The notes: generated by a model not told the origin, from the letters alone. A DNA stretch of 64,000 nucleotides from Paenibacillus sp. FSL R5-0623 (GCF_037974265.1 NZ_CP150233.1:4402001-4466000); one strand, 5' to 3'; positions 1 to 8,556 are shown, counted from the stretch's first letter. Program-made: numbers and translations.

Positions 1-1242
1 TTCTTGCAGGGGCGAAGTCGGAAGCGGGAACTCTCGTGCGACCCTTCTGATCCAACTTGTGGAATCAATCGCAATAGCCGAGCATTTCCAGCGTCCATTC
101 GCTCTCGGTCGAAATGTCCCATGTAAATCTGCTTTTCTCGGCATCTCTGGAAAGATACCCTCCAGATATTCGACGATGACGCGTTTGTCTCTGACTTCAT
201 GACAATAAACTGTCACCCATACACCTTCCCGGACCCGAACAGCATACACATCGCCAGACTGTACCTCCCCGGTACCTGCATCAGGAGATGCCTTTGGCAC
301 TTTTCCGCGAACACTTCTCTTCTTCTCCAATACACCTAAGATCGTGTCCTTTACAGCTGGACTCTCATCAGGCTTATCCGCAAGAGATATATTATTCAGA
401 TCAAACTCATGAAATATCTTGTTCAGGTTGTTCTCATTAATTCCGACAGATGAATCCCACCACGCCAGAGGGGCCTGCACTTCAACCCGCACATTGGGGC
501 GTGCGTCACGTTGGATATAAGAGGTAAATTCCGTGATCATACCAGGATGCTCCGGCGTATCCAGTATGCCAATCAGAGCTAACGTCTCAAGCAAATCACG
601 GTAGGCATATTCCTTCTGTGTAGGCAAAAGACGTTCCTTCTTGAGCGCTACTGCTGCCTTGCTGTAACGTGTTTTGGGAGGTAACTCGCGCAGCAACGTT
701 AACACCGCACGGAATGTCCAGCGGTCGTAATCATTGGGTATTGGAATCTCCTTCGCGGTAGCCAGTTCTCGAAGTGCCAACACATATCCAAAAGGATCAC
801 CGTCCAACGGGGTTCCATTGGTCATCCGCCAATACCATTGCAGCGTCGTGTCGGTTGCTTGATCTACACTTAATCCGCAGATCTTGCAAGTGTTCGAAGA
901 TGGATATGGCGTATGTTCATGACTTGGCATACTGCTCGCAATAAGCTTGCCCGTAAGCAACGAGCGCCAGATCATGGGTGCGGACCACAAAGAGGATACA
1001 AAAGCCTGCGCTGCATCATTTATCGTCCATTGATTTGCAACTTTTTTCAGCTCAGTAATCGCTTCATCATGTTGCGGACGTACAAATCGATTCGGTTCAT
1101 GCCCAGCTGCCTCTAACGCTTCTCGATCCTTTACGGACAGACTATCCGGAACGACATGCCGCGATGCCTGCAGTTCTTCATCCCACAACGTGCGCTCACT
1201 ATAAATTTGTTTTAACAAGCTTAGCTGAGTAACCATATCCAA
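1..1242 (-). CDS. unrecognised protein, 3' end outside window
   Basis: An open minus-strand frame with no stop runs from the start near 1242-1254 to the window edge, giving at least 414 residues. The best Shine-Dalgarno match (AAAGGATGA) lies 8 nt before a TTG at 1242. An ATG at 1254 touches the purine run and would be badly spaced. I do not recognise the family. Visible features are one CxxC pair (CKICG, about residue 125), a Trp-rich central part and no signal peptide or membrane segment. It follows the ppiB terminator, so it should have its own promoter, which I could not identify. A cytoplasmic protein is likely but no function is proposed. Confidence 0.7.
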   Translation of the reverse strand, partial: MDMVTQLSLLKQIYSERTLWDEELQASRHVVPDSLSVKDREALEAAGHEPNRFVRPQHDEAITELKKVANQWTINDAAQAFVSSLWSAPMIWRSLLTGKLIASSMPSHEHTPYPSSNTCKICGLSVDQATDTTLQWYWRMTNGTPLDGDPFGYVLALRELATAKEIPIPNDYDRWTFRAVLTLLRELPPKTRYSKAAVALKKERLLPTQKEYAYRDLLETLALIGILDTPEHPGMITEFTSYIQRDARPNVRVEVQAPLAWWDSSVGINENNLNKIFHEFDLNNISLADKPDESPAVKDTILGVLEKKRSVRGKVPKASPDAGTGEVQSGDVYAVRVREGVWVTVYCHEVRDKRVIVEYLEGIFPEMPRKADLHGTFRPRANGRWKCSAIAIDSTSWIRRVAREFPLPTSPLQE

Positions 1243-1290
1243 GATTTTATTCATCCTTTCTAATCATCGATTTCAAGTATGTAAAAAAAT

Positions 1291-1320
1291 AAAAAAAGTG
1301 CTTCTATAAAAGAAGCACTT
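1291..1320 (-). terminator. intrinsic terminator of ppiB
   Basis: Perfect 10-bp stem (AAGTGCTTCT/AGAAGCACTT) with a 5-nt loop, followed on the minus strand by a run of T. It lies 30 nt after the ppiB stop. Confidence 0.9.
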
Positions 1321-1349
1321 CATGTTTGGATCCAGTTAAGGTGAAGGTA

Positions 1350-1781
1350 TTAAGCTTCTACAACTTCAACAGTTTCCATTTTGTCTTTACCTTCTAAAGC
1401 GTCCACGAATTCCATACCTTTAGTTACTTTACCAAATACAGTATGTTGTCCATCCAAATGTGGTTGAGGTTGGTAGCAGATGTAGAACTGGCTTCCACCT
1501 GTGTTACGGCCAGCATGTGCCATAGCAAGTGTTCCGCGCTCATGTTTGTTGGGGTTAATTTCACAGTTGATTGTGTAACCTGGGCCACCTGCACCGGAAC
1601 CGTTAGGGCATCCGCCTTGAGCTACAAAGCCCGGGATAACACGGTGGAATGTAAGACCATTGTAGAAACCGGAGTTAGCCAGTTTCTCAAAGTTTGCTAC
1701 TGTGTTTGGAGCTTCTTGATCGAACAGATCGATCAAAACTTCTCCGCCGTTTGCCAATTTAATTTTCGCTTGTTTCGCCAT
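1350..1781 (-). CDS. ppiB: peptidyl-prolyl cis-trans isomerase, cyclophilin type
   Basis: Cytoplasmic cyclophilin catalysing proline isomerisation during folding. The 143-residue product has the family signatures: the FHRVI segment with the catalytic Arg, a QGG motif, the MAHAG stretch and GSQFYIC. The frame is open further upstream, but the ATG at 1781 is chosen because GAAAGGAGT precedes it with 9-nt spacing and the protein then begins MAKQAK like short bacterial cyclophilins. It lies next to lysA as in Bacillus, but between two terminators, so it is probably monocistronic. Confidence 0.95.
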   Translation of the reverse strand: MAKQAKIKLANGGEVLIDLFDQEAPNTVANFEKLANSGFYNGLTFHRVIPGFVAQGGCPNGSGAGGPGYTINCEINPNKHERGTLAMAHAGRNTGGSQFYICYQPQPHLDGQHTVFGKVTKGMEFVDALEGKDKMETVEVVEA

Positions 1782-1864
1782 ATGTAAATGACTCCTTTCG
1801 TATTGACCATCGTTAATGGTGCCAGAACGCATGACCCTGGGCCAAGCATTACAGCACTTTTCTT

Positions 1865-1893
1865 AGTGTACACCGAAAATGTCTGGATCGCAA
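1865..1893 (-). promoter_or_regulatory. candidate sigma-A promoter of ppiB
   Basis: Minus strand: TTGCGA (1893-1888), 17-nt spacer, TACACT (1870-1865). Each hexamer matches consensus at 4 of 6 positions with ideal spacing. It lies between the lysA terminator and ppiB. Confidence 0.5.
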
Positions 1894-1933
1894 AAAAAAC
1901 GGCAACTTTTTTCATGATTTAGTTCAAATACGC

Positions 1934-1971
1934 AAAAAGCAGACGAAAAAGGAAGGTCCCTTTTCATCTGC
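1934..1971 (-). terminator. intrinsic terminator of lysA
   Basis: Stem GCAGA-x-GAAAA paired with TTTTC-x-TCTGC, closed by GG/CC, followed on the minus strand by CTTTTT. It lies about 60 nt after the lysA stop. Confidence 0.75.
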
Positions 1972-2029
1972 TTCAACTGCAAAATCCCTATATCTTGAAT
2001 AATGCAGAACCGCATTATCTTTTGACGAA

Positions 2030-3361
2030 TTAGCGAGTAACTGGCTGTTTGCCAATACGCGCTGGTACCAGGTCATTCTGGATTATATCCTGATACGTCT
2101 CACGGCGTACCACGACATCTCCTTGACCGTCTTTGACAAATACAACGGCCGGACGACGAATCCGGTTGTAGTTGCTCGCCATGGAGTAGTTATATGCACC
2201 TGTGCAAGCTACAGCGAGTAGGTCGCCACTTTCCACTTTTGGCAGGTCCAGATCCCAGATCAACATATCGCCACTCTCGCAACATTTACCCGCAACGGAT
2301 ACTGTTTCCTGAGCAGCCTCATTCGCACGATTGGCAAGCACAGCTTCATACTTGGATTCATACAAAGCAGGACGTGGGTTATCAGTCATACCACCATCAA
2401 CGGCAACGTATTTACGCACGCCTGGAATGTCTTTGCTAGTTCCAACGGTATACAGTGTTGTTCCCGCTTCACCCACGATGCTGCGGCCTGGCTCAACCCA
2501 GATCTCAGGTACGGCATAGCCGATTTGAGCAAAATGATTTTTAACGGCGTCTGTAATAGCCTTCACGTATTGTGCAACTTCAAGTGGAGTATCTCCATCG
2601 ATATAACGGATTCCGAATCCACCACCCAGGTTAACCACTTTGAAAGCAACATTAAGACGCTCATATACACTTGCTGCAAATTCGGCAACACGTTGAACCG
2701 CCATCTGGAAGCCTTCAACTTCGAAGATCTGGGAACCGATGTGGGAATGCACACCGAGCAATACCAGGTTAGACTGCTTGGAAGCCAAGTCAATCGCTTC
2801 ATATGCTGTACCATTACCGATATCAAATCCAAATTTGGAATCCGTTTGACCTGTGGAAATATATTCATGCGTATGTGCCTCAACACCAGGCGTCACACGA
2901 AGCAAAATGTTCACTTTACGATTTTTGTCCGCTGCTACAGCCTGCAACAGATGCAATTCATTGAAGTTATCAACAACAAAACATCCGATCTCCGCATCAA
3001 GAGCCATTTCGATCTCTTCCAACGTTTTGTTGTTACCGTGGAAGTGAATGCGCTCAGCCGGGAATCCTGCTTGCAGTGCAGTAAACAGTTCACCATCAGA
3101 TACAACATCCAGGGAAAGTCCTTCTTCTGCTGCAAGGGCACACATCGCCATTACACAGAATGCTTTACTTGCGTAAGCAACCTGGAAGCCCAGTCCGGAA
3201 GCACGGAATGCTTCCATGTACTCTCTGCAACGCTCGCGAACCAATTGCTCGTCCACAACGTACAGGGGAGTTCCAAATTGTTCTTTCAGATCTGTTGCAT
3301 CAACTCCGCCAATCTCCAGATGTCCTTGCGCATTTATTTTACTTGTACCATGTAAATACAT
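2030..3361 (-). CDS. lysA: diaminopimelate decarboxylase
   Basis: PLP enzyme converting meso-diaminopimelate to L-lysine and CO2, the last step of lysine synthesis. The 443-residue protein shows the fold-III decarboxylase motifs: AYASKAF with the Schiff-base Lys (about residue 66), HSHIGSQ, the phosphate-binding GGGFG, EPGRS, and CESGD supplying the active-site Cys. The start at 3361 is preferred over an in-frame ATG 9 nt upstream because GTGAGG lies 10 nt before it. As in B. subtilis it follows the spoVA genes. Co-transcription would raise lysine supply in the forespore while DAP is used for cortex; that is inferred from family context. Confidence 0.97.
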   Translation of the reverse strand: MYLHGTSKINAQGHLEIGGVDATDLKEQFGTPLYVVDEQLVRERCREYMEAFRASGLGFQVAYASKAFCVMAMCALAAEEGLSLDVVSDGELFTALQAGFPAERIHFHGNNKTLEEIEMALDAEIGCFVVDNFNELHLLQAVAADKNRKVNILLRVTPGVEAHTHEYISTGQTDSKFGFDIGNGTAYEAIDLASKQSNLVLLGVHSHIGSQIFEVEGFQMAVQRVAEFAASVYERLNVAFKVVNLGGGFGIRYIDGDTPLEVAQYVKAITDAVKNHFAQIGYAVPEIWVEPGRSIVGEAGTTLYTVGTSKDIPGVRKYVAVDGGMTDNPRPALYESKYEAVLANRANEAAQETVSVAGKCCESGDMLIWDLDLPKVESGDLLAVACTGAYNYSMASNYNRIRRPAVVFVKDGQGDVVVRRETYQDIIQNDLVPARIGKQPVTR

Positions 3362-3382
3362 AATCTGCATTCCTCACTTTTT

Positions 3383-3427
3383 ATATACTGGAACAATTGA
3401 TATTCCAATGATTTTACACCAGTATAT
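3383..3427 (-). other. hairpin between spoVAF and lysA
   Basis: Inverted repeat ATATACTGG/CCAGTATAT (9 bp) with a nested TGGAA/TTCCA pair in the loop, just upstream of the lysA ribosome-binding site. There is no T run, so it is not a convincing terminator. It may influence lysA expression. Confidence 0.45.
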
Positions 3428-3464
3428 CAAATTAGGCAGCGAGATGAATGGATTTTTCGGAAGA

Positions 3465-5132
3465 TCATTTGTGTTTTTTACTTTTTCGCAGTTCCCCGTC
3501 CGGATCATCGGACATTTTGGTGTTGTCACGGGTTTTATTAAATGATGGACGTTTTTTATTTTCCAGCAACGGAAGCCGAAATAAAAAATTGCCCAGGGCC
3601 TTTGCATTAAACGGTATAAAAGGCCAGAGATACGAAGAATTGTACGACCGGTGAACGGTAAGCGCCAATATGAGCAAGGTACAGCCCACGACCAATCCCG
3701 GAACCTTGAATATCGCAACAGCAATTAACAGAACCAACCTGACTAGCCTGTTGGCAAGTCCAAGCTCGTAACTCGGTGTGGCAAACATTCCGATGGCTGC
3801 GATAGCCATATAGAGTACAACTTCATTGACAAAATATCCTGTTTTGACGGCGATATCCCCGACTAGAATTGCCGCGATCAAGCCCATCGCCGATGCCAGA
3901 GGTGTAGGCGTATGAACCGCCGCCATCCGTAATAAATCGACGCCAAGTTCAATCAGGAGAAATTGCAGAATAATCGGCAGCTTTACATTTTCCTGCGGAC
4001 CAATGAAGTCAAGTCCCATCGGTTTAATCGAAGGATCAATTACCATGAGAAGCCATAACGGTAGCAAAAACAGCGAGATGAGAATCCCTGCAAAACGCAC
4101 CCATCGTAAATACGTTCCCATCAATGCCGTCTGTCTGTTTTCCTCCGCATGCTCACACAGGTCGAAGAAGGTCGTAGGCAGAATCATCACACTGGGGGAA
4201 GTGTCTACGAAAATGACAACTCGCCCTTCCAGCAAATGGGAGGCTGTAACATCCGGCCGTTCCGAGTAACGAACGAGCGGGAATGGGTTCCAACCCTTGT
4301 TGATAATCGCTTCCTCTAGCTGCTTGTCGGCTGCGGGAATACCATCGATATCCACTCGCTGTATTTTTTCACGAACGGAATCTACCTGCACTTTATCCAC
4401 AATATCGTCAATATACACCACACAGACATCGGTTTGTGTTCTCCGCCCCACCTGCATAATTTCGAATTTCAGTCCTGGGTCGCGTATTCTGCGGCGCACC
4501 AGGGTTACATTGGTCAGGAGTGTTTCGGTAAAGCCGTCTCTGGAACCTCGGACTACCCTTTCCAATGAAGGCTCTTCGGGTGAACGTACCGGATAACTCC
4601 GGGTATCCATAATTAAGACCGAGCGGTCCCCCTCAACGAACATTGCGCTCATCCCGGTAAGAACCTTGTTGATGACCGCACTCATCTTGTCGACTTTTTC
4701 CACCTGAATATGGGGAATGTAACATTCAAAATAGGATTTGAGAGCATGTCCGGACACGTCATCTGGCGTGAGATAGGTCAGTCTTTTCAACACTTCAAGT
4801 AAAATCTCATCCTTGGCAAAACCGGTAATCATCAGCAATCCAACATGCTTGCCACCCAGGACCATTTCCCTCATATTAACATCGAACGATTCTCCAAGCC
4901 CCAGTACCTGTTGCAGCGTATATTTGTTCTCACTCATGCGTGGGGAGATATCATCGTTTTCCTGCCAATATTGTACGGATTCCTCAATGCTGTCGGACAT
5001 CTCATTTTGTTTTTTCTTATTGTACGCTTTCTCCTCTTCTTCCTTCTGAATCTCATAAGCAGACTTTTGTAACATCTCTTCCGTTATACCTTCACTATTT
5101 TCCTGGCCTGTGTGCTCCGTTCGTTCATCCAT
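3465..5132 (-). CDS. spoVAF: spore germination protein SpoVAF (GerAA family)
   Basis: A 555-residue GerA-type A-subunit homologue. It has a charged, Glu-rich N-terminal part of about 80 residues, a soluble GerAA domain to about residue 365, then several hydrophobic segments, and ends in a Lys-rich cytoplasmic tail. In B. subtilis SpoVAF is an inner spore membrane protein reported to form a channel with YqhR (FigP) that amplifies germination; a yqhR homologue lies at 62373-62951. The start is the ATG with AGGAGG 7 nt upstream; an in-frame GTG upstream lies before that site. Here it directly follows spoVAB, without spoVAC, AD or AE between. Confidence 0.9.
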   Translation of the reverse strand: MDERTEHTGQENSEGITEEMLQKSAYEIQKEEEEKAYNKKKQNEMSDSIEESVQYWQENDDISPRMSENKYTLQQVLGLGESFDVNMREMVLGGKHVGLLMITGFAKDEILLEVLKRLTYLTPDDVSGHALKSYFECYIPHIQVEKVDKMSAVINKVLTGMSAMFVEGDRSVLIMDTRSYPVRSPEEPSLERVVRGSRDGFTETLLTNVTLVRRRIRDPGLKFEIMQVGRRTQTDVCVVYIDDIVDKVQVDSVREKIQRVDIDGIPAADKQLEEAIINKGWNPFPLVRYSERPDVTASHLLEGRVVIFVDTSPSVMILPTTFFDLCEHAEENRQTALMGTYLRWVRFAGILISLFLLPLWLLMVIDPSIKPMGLDFIGPQENVKLPIILQFLLIELGVDLLRMAAVHTPTPLASAMGLIAAILVGDIAVKTGYFVNEVVLYMAIAAIGMFATPSYELGLANRLVRLVLLIAVAIFKVPGLVVGCTLLILALTVHRSYNSSYLWPFIPFNAKALGNFLFRLPLLENKKRPSFNKTRDNTKMSDDPDGELRKSKKHK

Positions 5133-5156
5133 CTTCCATCCTCCTATGGCCACGAG

Positions 5157-5579
5157 TTACCGCTGATATATAAAAAAATCAAACAGGGAACCTGTCATTT
5201 TGCCCAAAATCATGGCGAGCAGTAATCCAAACAAATAAGGTTTCATGCCCAATCGTTTGGCTAGTACGGGCAGTACATTGAGTACCTCAGTGAGCGCCGC
5301 GGCCAGCAGTCCGATGAACACGCCACAGAACAAACCAACGATTGGGCTGAGCAGCAGCACCCCATGCATTTTCCAGTGCCAGAAGTCCGCTACCGTCCCG
5401 AGCAGTGAACCACCTATTAGCGCCCCTTCGTACCAGTGAGTCTTGTCATACGATTGCGTAAGTTGAGCCAACCTTGGGATCATATCGAGCACCAGAATGA
5501 GCGCAATTACGCCGCTCCCTACGGCAATTCCCCCTGCAATACCCAATACAATGCTGATTGCTCCATTAAGAACGCTCAT
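5157..5579 (-). CDS. spoVAB: stage V sporulation protein AB
   Basis: About 140 residues and almost entirely hydrophobic, with roughly four membrane segments. Size, composition and position after spoVAA match SpoVAB of the spore Ca-dipicolinate uptake/release locus. The start could be 5585 or 5579; GGGAG is 4 nt from the first ATG and 10 nt from the second, so the second is used. It overlaps the 3' end of spoVAA, suggesting translational coupling. Confidence 0.85.
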   Translation of the reverse strand: MSVLNGAISIVLGIAGGIAVGSGVIALILVLDMIPRLAQLTQSYDKTHWYEGALIGGSLLGTVADFWHWKMHGVLLLSPIVGLFCGVFIGLLAAALTEVLNVLPVLAKRLGMKPYLFGLLLAMILGKMTGSLFDFFIYQR

Positions 5580-6222
5580 CCGCATTCATCTCCCTGCGTT
5601 CCTGCTCATGCATCCGTTCGCTCTCTTCAATCACCACATATTTATCTACATTTTGCTGGTATAGAAACATCTCCACTTCTAGCGGGGTAGGTTCCTCATT
5701 CCACTTTTTCTTGAACAAATGATTAAAAAATACGGCCATTCCGAATCCAATGCCAATGGAATACGCCACTTGGAACAAATAGGGATGTTCGTCCCGATGC
5801 CCAGTAAGCATCTCCACAATTCGAATCTGTACTTCCTGCATGTTCACATCGGCATGAAAATTCATGATGGTTAAGGCTGATCCAAAGAACAGCAGTAGCC
5901 AAACCAGAATGAACAGGGACTTGGAAGGTTGACCATTTCCCGCAATGACTTCAACCAACGTATGACCTGATCCCATCAGTTCCACACTTACCTCCGGCAA
6001 GATGTGCCGAATTCGGGGAATAATCTGCAATATATCAATGAGGATCAGATTGCCATCCTCCGGTCCAGGGCGCAGCAGTTCAAGCTCCAGTAGCCTGCCC
6101 TCCTGGTCTTCAGAAGAGGTCAGTACATGTGCAATGTCTCCAAGCTTGACTGCTCTGCCCCTCTGGATGCGAATACGGCTGCGCAGACGAATATAGACCA
6201 TTGGAGTGGGTGTCTGGGACAT
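5566..6222 (-). CDS. spoVAA: stage V sporulation protein AA
   Basis: 218-residue protein: a basic N-terminal soluble domain (about 1-105), two hydrophobic segments (about 110-130 and 160-180) and an acidic cytoplasmic tail, the layout of SpoVAA. It is the first gene of the local spoVA unit and is normally transcribed by sigma-G in the forespore. The ATG at 6222 is used because AAAGGAG lies 8 nt upstream; a GTG 9 nt earlier overlaps that site. Confidence 0.87.
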   Translation of the reverse strand: MSQTPTPMVYIRLRSRIRIQRGRAVKLGDIAHVLTSSEDQEGRLLELELLRPGPEDGNLILIDILQIIPRIRHILPEVSVELMGSGHTLVEVIAGNGQPSKSLFILVWLLLFFGSALTIMNFHADVNMQEVQIRIVEMLTGHRDEHPYLFQVAYSIGIGFGMAVFFNHLFKKKWNEEPTPLEVEMFLYQQNVDKYVVIEESERMHEQERREMNADERS

Positions 6223-6253
6223 CCAAAGCACTCCTTTACTGCGTAATTTAGGT

Positions 6254-6283
6254 TAGTATTTGAAGAATGTGCAAATTTATTAC
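6254..6283 (-). promoter_or_regulatory. candidate forespore (sigma-G-like) promoter of spoVAA
   Basis: Minus strand: GTAATA (6283-6278), 17-nt spacer, AATACTA (6260-6254). The -10 fits the sigma-G form CATnHTA at 6 of 7 positions; the -35 is weak. Placement 30-60 nt before spoVAA is right. Confidence 0.35.
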
Positions 6284-6484
6284 AAATTGGTTGGAAAAAA
6301 GGTGGAAGGCTGAGTTGACGCTGCGGGATGGATCGGTCACTGGTCGCTGTTATCCCCGGATTTCTTGAACTCTTCTTTTCAAGGAGGAAATCCGGTGCTA
6401 AAGGCGAACGCTACGCTCCTTTTGACCGATTCCATCCCTCCGCTACCCATCGTCCTCCCGTTTCCAAACGTTTATAATAAATAT
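6274..6484. repeat. long intergenic palindrome, copy A
   Basis: Imperfect palindrome of about 210 bp. Its arms carry ATTTATTA(C/T)AAA at the outer ends and the core TCGCTGTTATCCCC (about 6344-6357) facing its complement near 6388-6410. It belongs to the family also found at 15590, 27171 and 60458. It has no ORF. Confidence 0.75.
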
Positions 6485-6515
6485 GCTGGGATGTGGGCAG
6501 GAAGGGAATTAAAAG
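6409..6515 (+). repeat. direct repeat unit 1 (right arm of palindrome A plus flank)
   Basis: About 107 bp nearly identical to 6685-6791. Both share TTGACCGATTCCAT, CGCTACCCATCGTCCTCCC and GGCAGGAAGGGAATTAAAAG. Only a handful of positions differ. Confidence 0.85.
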
Positions 6516-6595
6516 AAGGACTTTTTTGGGGGGATTTTGCTCAGAATTTCATGACTCTTGAAGTTGTCTTCTGCATGCGTCTTAGAATACAACTG

Positions 6596-6660
6596 TGTGA
6601 AATTCGGAGACAAAGGCGCACGCTTCGCTTCTTCAGGTCTAATCTGCCGCCTGCGTTGCT
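6596..6660. repeat. partial palindrome-family copy (right half only)
   Basis: Contains CGGAGACAAAGGCGCACGC and CTTCGCTTCTTCAGG, which match the right arm of the 60458-60725 element. No matching left arm is present, so it looks like a remnant. Confidence 0.6.
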
Positions 6661-6684
6661 TATGTATCCTTAGGTGAACCCTCA

Positions 6685-6791
6685 CGCTTCGCTCCTTTTG
6701 ACCGATTCCATTCCTCCGCTACCCATCGTCCTCCCATTTCCAAACGTTTGAAATAAATATGCTGGGGGAGTAGGCAGGAAGGGAATTAAAA
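6685..6791 (+). repeat. direct repeat unit 2
   Basis: Second copy of the 107-bp unit at 6409-6515, about 276 bp away. The sigF-spoVAA gap has therefore grown by duplication of palindrome material. Confidence 0.85.
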
Positions 6792-6818
6792 GTGGGGATA
6801 TTCGCTTTGTTTCTCTAA

Positions 6819-6895
6819 CAACAAATAACCTCCCTCGCCATAATGCGCGATAGAAGGTTGTTAGTTGTCGTATATTGGTGCATAAGCGCCAATAT
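6819..6895 (-). other. two hairpins after sigF
   Basis: A near-perfect 10-bp stem (6872-6881 with 6886-6895) and a longer imperfect stem (6819-6868) follow the sigF stop. Neither has a T run, so intrinsic termination is doubtful. They may stabilise the end of the spoIIA transcript. Confidence 0.4.
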
Positions 6896-6914
6896 TGTTG
6901 TTGCAATCCCAGAA

Positions 6915-7670
6915 TCACTGCGCGATCTGGTCGCGGATGGATTGCAGTATTTTTTTCTCCAGACGTGATACTTGCACCTGAGATATTCCCAGCCTGCTGG
7001 CAACCTCGGATTGGGTCTGATCCCGGTAATACCGAAGATAAACGATTAACCGCTCCCGCTCACTGAGACCACCGATGGCTTCGTTCAGGGCCAGCTTGTC
7101 AAACCAACGTTCCTGAGACTCGTCGGCAATCTGATCCATTAACGTAATAGGATCACCGTCATTCTCGAATACCGTCTCATGGATGGAGGTCGGTGGTTTG
7201 TTCGCTTCCTGGGCAAATACGACTTCCTCCGGGGTTACCCCCAGCTCTGCGGCAACTTCCTTAATCGTTGGCAAACGATCCAGATGTTTGGACAGTTCGT
7301 CCCTTTTTTTGCGGACTTTATTCGCCATCTCTTTCAGTGAACGACTGACCTTCAAGGTACCGTCATCCCGCAGGAATCGCTGGATTTCTCCGATGATCAT
7401 CGGTACCGCGTAGGTTGAGAACTTCACGTCATAACTGAGATCGAATTTGTCCACTGACTTGAGCAGACCGATACAACCAATCTGGAACAGATCTTCCGGA
7501 TCATATCCCCTGTTCATAAAACGCTGTACGACGGACCAGACGAGTCTGATGTTGCAGTTCACCAGCGTATCCCGTGAGACATGGTCACCCGACTGACTGA
7601 GCGCAATCAGCCGTTTGACCTCGGCATCGTCCAAATAGGTCTGTGAAGATGGTTTCACTTCAGCATCCAT
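6915..7670 (-). CDS. sigF: forespore RNA polymerase sigma-F
   Basis: 251-residue sigma-70 family factor. Region 2 contains DPEDLFQIGCIGLLKSVDKFD and the -10 recognition helix. Region 4 ends in the helix-turn-helix QSEVASRLGISQVQVSRLEK. It directs the first forespore-specific transcription and is inhibited by SpoIIAB. It is the last gene of spoIIAA-spoIIAB-sigF, 14 nt after spoIIAB. A GGTG ribosome-binding element precedes the ATG. Confidence 0.98.
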   Translation of the reverse strand: MDAEVKPSSQTYLDDAEVKRLIALSQSGDHVSRDTLVNCNIRLVWSVVQRFMNRGYDPEDLFQIGCIGLLKSVDKFDLSYDVKFSTYAVPMIIGEIQRFLRDDGTLKVSRSLKEMANKVRKKRDELSKHLDRLPTIKEVAAELGVTPEEVVFAQEANKPPTSIHETVFENDGDPITLMDQIADESQERWFDKLALNEAIGGLSERERLIVYLRYYRDQTQSEVASRLGISQVQVSRLEKKILQSIRDQIAQ

Positions 7671-7684
7671 AAGAACACCAACCC

Positions 7685-8140
7685 CTAATTATACAATGCT
7701 TTCTTGGATTCAATCCTTTTTTTCATCTTGATGGAGGTGCCTCTGCCGGGCTCACTGCTGACTTCGAATTCATCCATAAAGTTTTCCATAATGGTGAAGC
7801 CCATGCCCGACCGCTCAAGTTCGGGTTTGGACGTATATAGCGGCTGCTTGGCCAGTTCAAGATCTTCGATTCCTTCACCGCGGTCTTCCACAATAATTGT
7901 GATCATGTCTTCCCGAATCTCGGCCTGGATGGACACAACACCCTCGGAGTTATTGTTGTATCCATGGATGATGCTGTTGGTCACGGCTTCCGAAATGACC
8001 GTCTTCAGGTCACTGAGCTCGTCCATCGTTGGATCAAGCTGGGAGATAAACGCAGCAACGGTTACCCGTGCAAACGACTCATTCTCTGACTTGGCCGCGA
8101 ATTGCAGATTCATGAAATTTGTCCCTGTTCCTTCATTCAT
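7685..8140 (-). CDS. spoIIAB: anti-sigma F factor and serine kinase
   Basis: GHKL-fold kinase of 151 residues that binds sigma-F and phosphorylates SpoIIAA. Visible motifs are SFARV (sigma contact region), the N-box EAVTNSIIHGY, DRGEGI and the lid RSGMGFTIM. The ATG at 8140 overlaps the spoIIAA stop as ATGA and has GGAGGT upstream, so the two are translationally coupled. The Bacillus protein starts nearer residue 10 here (MNLQF), a less likely alternative. Confidence 0.97.
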   Translation of the reverse strand: MNEGTGTNFMNLQFAAKSENESFARVTVAAFISQLDPTMDELSDLKTVISEAVTNSIIHGYNNNSEGVVSIQAEIREDMITIIVEDRGEGIEDLELAKQPLYTSKPELERSGMGFTIMENFMDEFEVSSEPGRGTSIKMKKRIESKKALYN

Positions 8141-8490
8141 GAGACGACCTCCAGACCTGAGAGAGCAGTTCCCTCATTTTCGTATATCGGCATAATCTTG
8201 AACAGACCCGACATTTCCAGCAAGCGGTACACTGGCGAATTGACGTCACAGACCACCATCTTGCCACCTTTATTCTTAATGAGCTTGTATCTTCCCAAAA
8301 TGACACCCAGACCCGAACTGTCCATAAATTGCAGATCTTTCAGGCTGAGTACGAGATGCTCGCTTTGTCTCCGCTGGATAGCTTCATCCATTTGCATCCG
8401 TACCATGTCAGCTGTATGGTGATCCAGCTCCCCGGATAATCGTACAATCAGAATCCCGCGATGGTGTTCCATTTCCACATGCAAGTTCAC
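8137..8490 (-). CDS. spoIIAA: anti-sigma F factor antagonist
   Basis: 117-residue STAS-domain protein. The phosphorylated serine lies in FMDSSGLGV (Ser58). Unphosphorylated SpoIIAA attacks the SpoIIAB-sigma-F complex and frees sigma-F in the forespore after SpoIIE dephosphorylation. It is the first gene of the three-gene operon, with a sigma-H-type promoter and Spo0A box just upstream. Confidence 0.97.
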   Translation of the reverse strand: MNLHVEMEHHRGILIVRLSGELDHHTADMVRMQMDEAIQRRQSEHLVLSLKDLQFMDSSGLGVILGRYKLIKNKGGKMVVCDVNSPVYRLLEMSGLFKIMPIYENEGTALSGLEVVS

Positions 8491-8523
8491 GTTTGCTCAC
8501 TCTCCTCCCTGTCTTAGAACAAG

Positions 8524-8553
8524 GATTTCTACGCTTCCGAAGGCTTTTCCTGC
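8524..8553 (-). promoter_or_regulatory. sigma-H-type promoter of spoIIA operon
   Basis: Minus strand: GCAGGAAAA (8553-8545), 12-nt spacer, GTAGAAATC (8532-8524). This fits the sigma-H forms RnAGGAwWW and RnnGAATww with one -10 mismatch. It lies between dacF and spoIIAA as in B. subtilis. Confidence 0.6.
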
Positions 8554-8556
8554 CCC

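Noticed and set aside
2525..3355. 276-codon plus-strand ORF opposite lysA
   Set aside because: It is antisense to well-supported lysA, has atypical composition, and reflects codon bias on the coding strand.
6274..6484. Palindromes as insertion sequences
   Set aside because: No transposase-like ORF and no clear target duplication; at most they are non-autonomous elements or structured RNA.
6365..6673. 102-codon plus-strand ORF in the sigF-spoVAA gap
   Set aside because: It lies wholly in repeat sequence, has no believable protein features, and its apparent ribosome-binding site is part of a palindrome arm.
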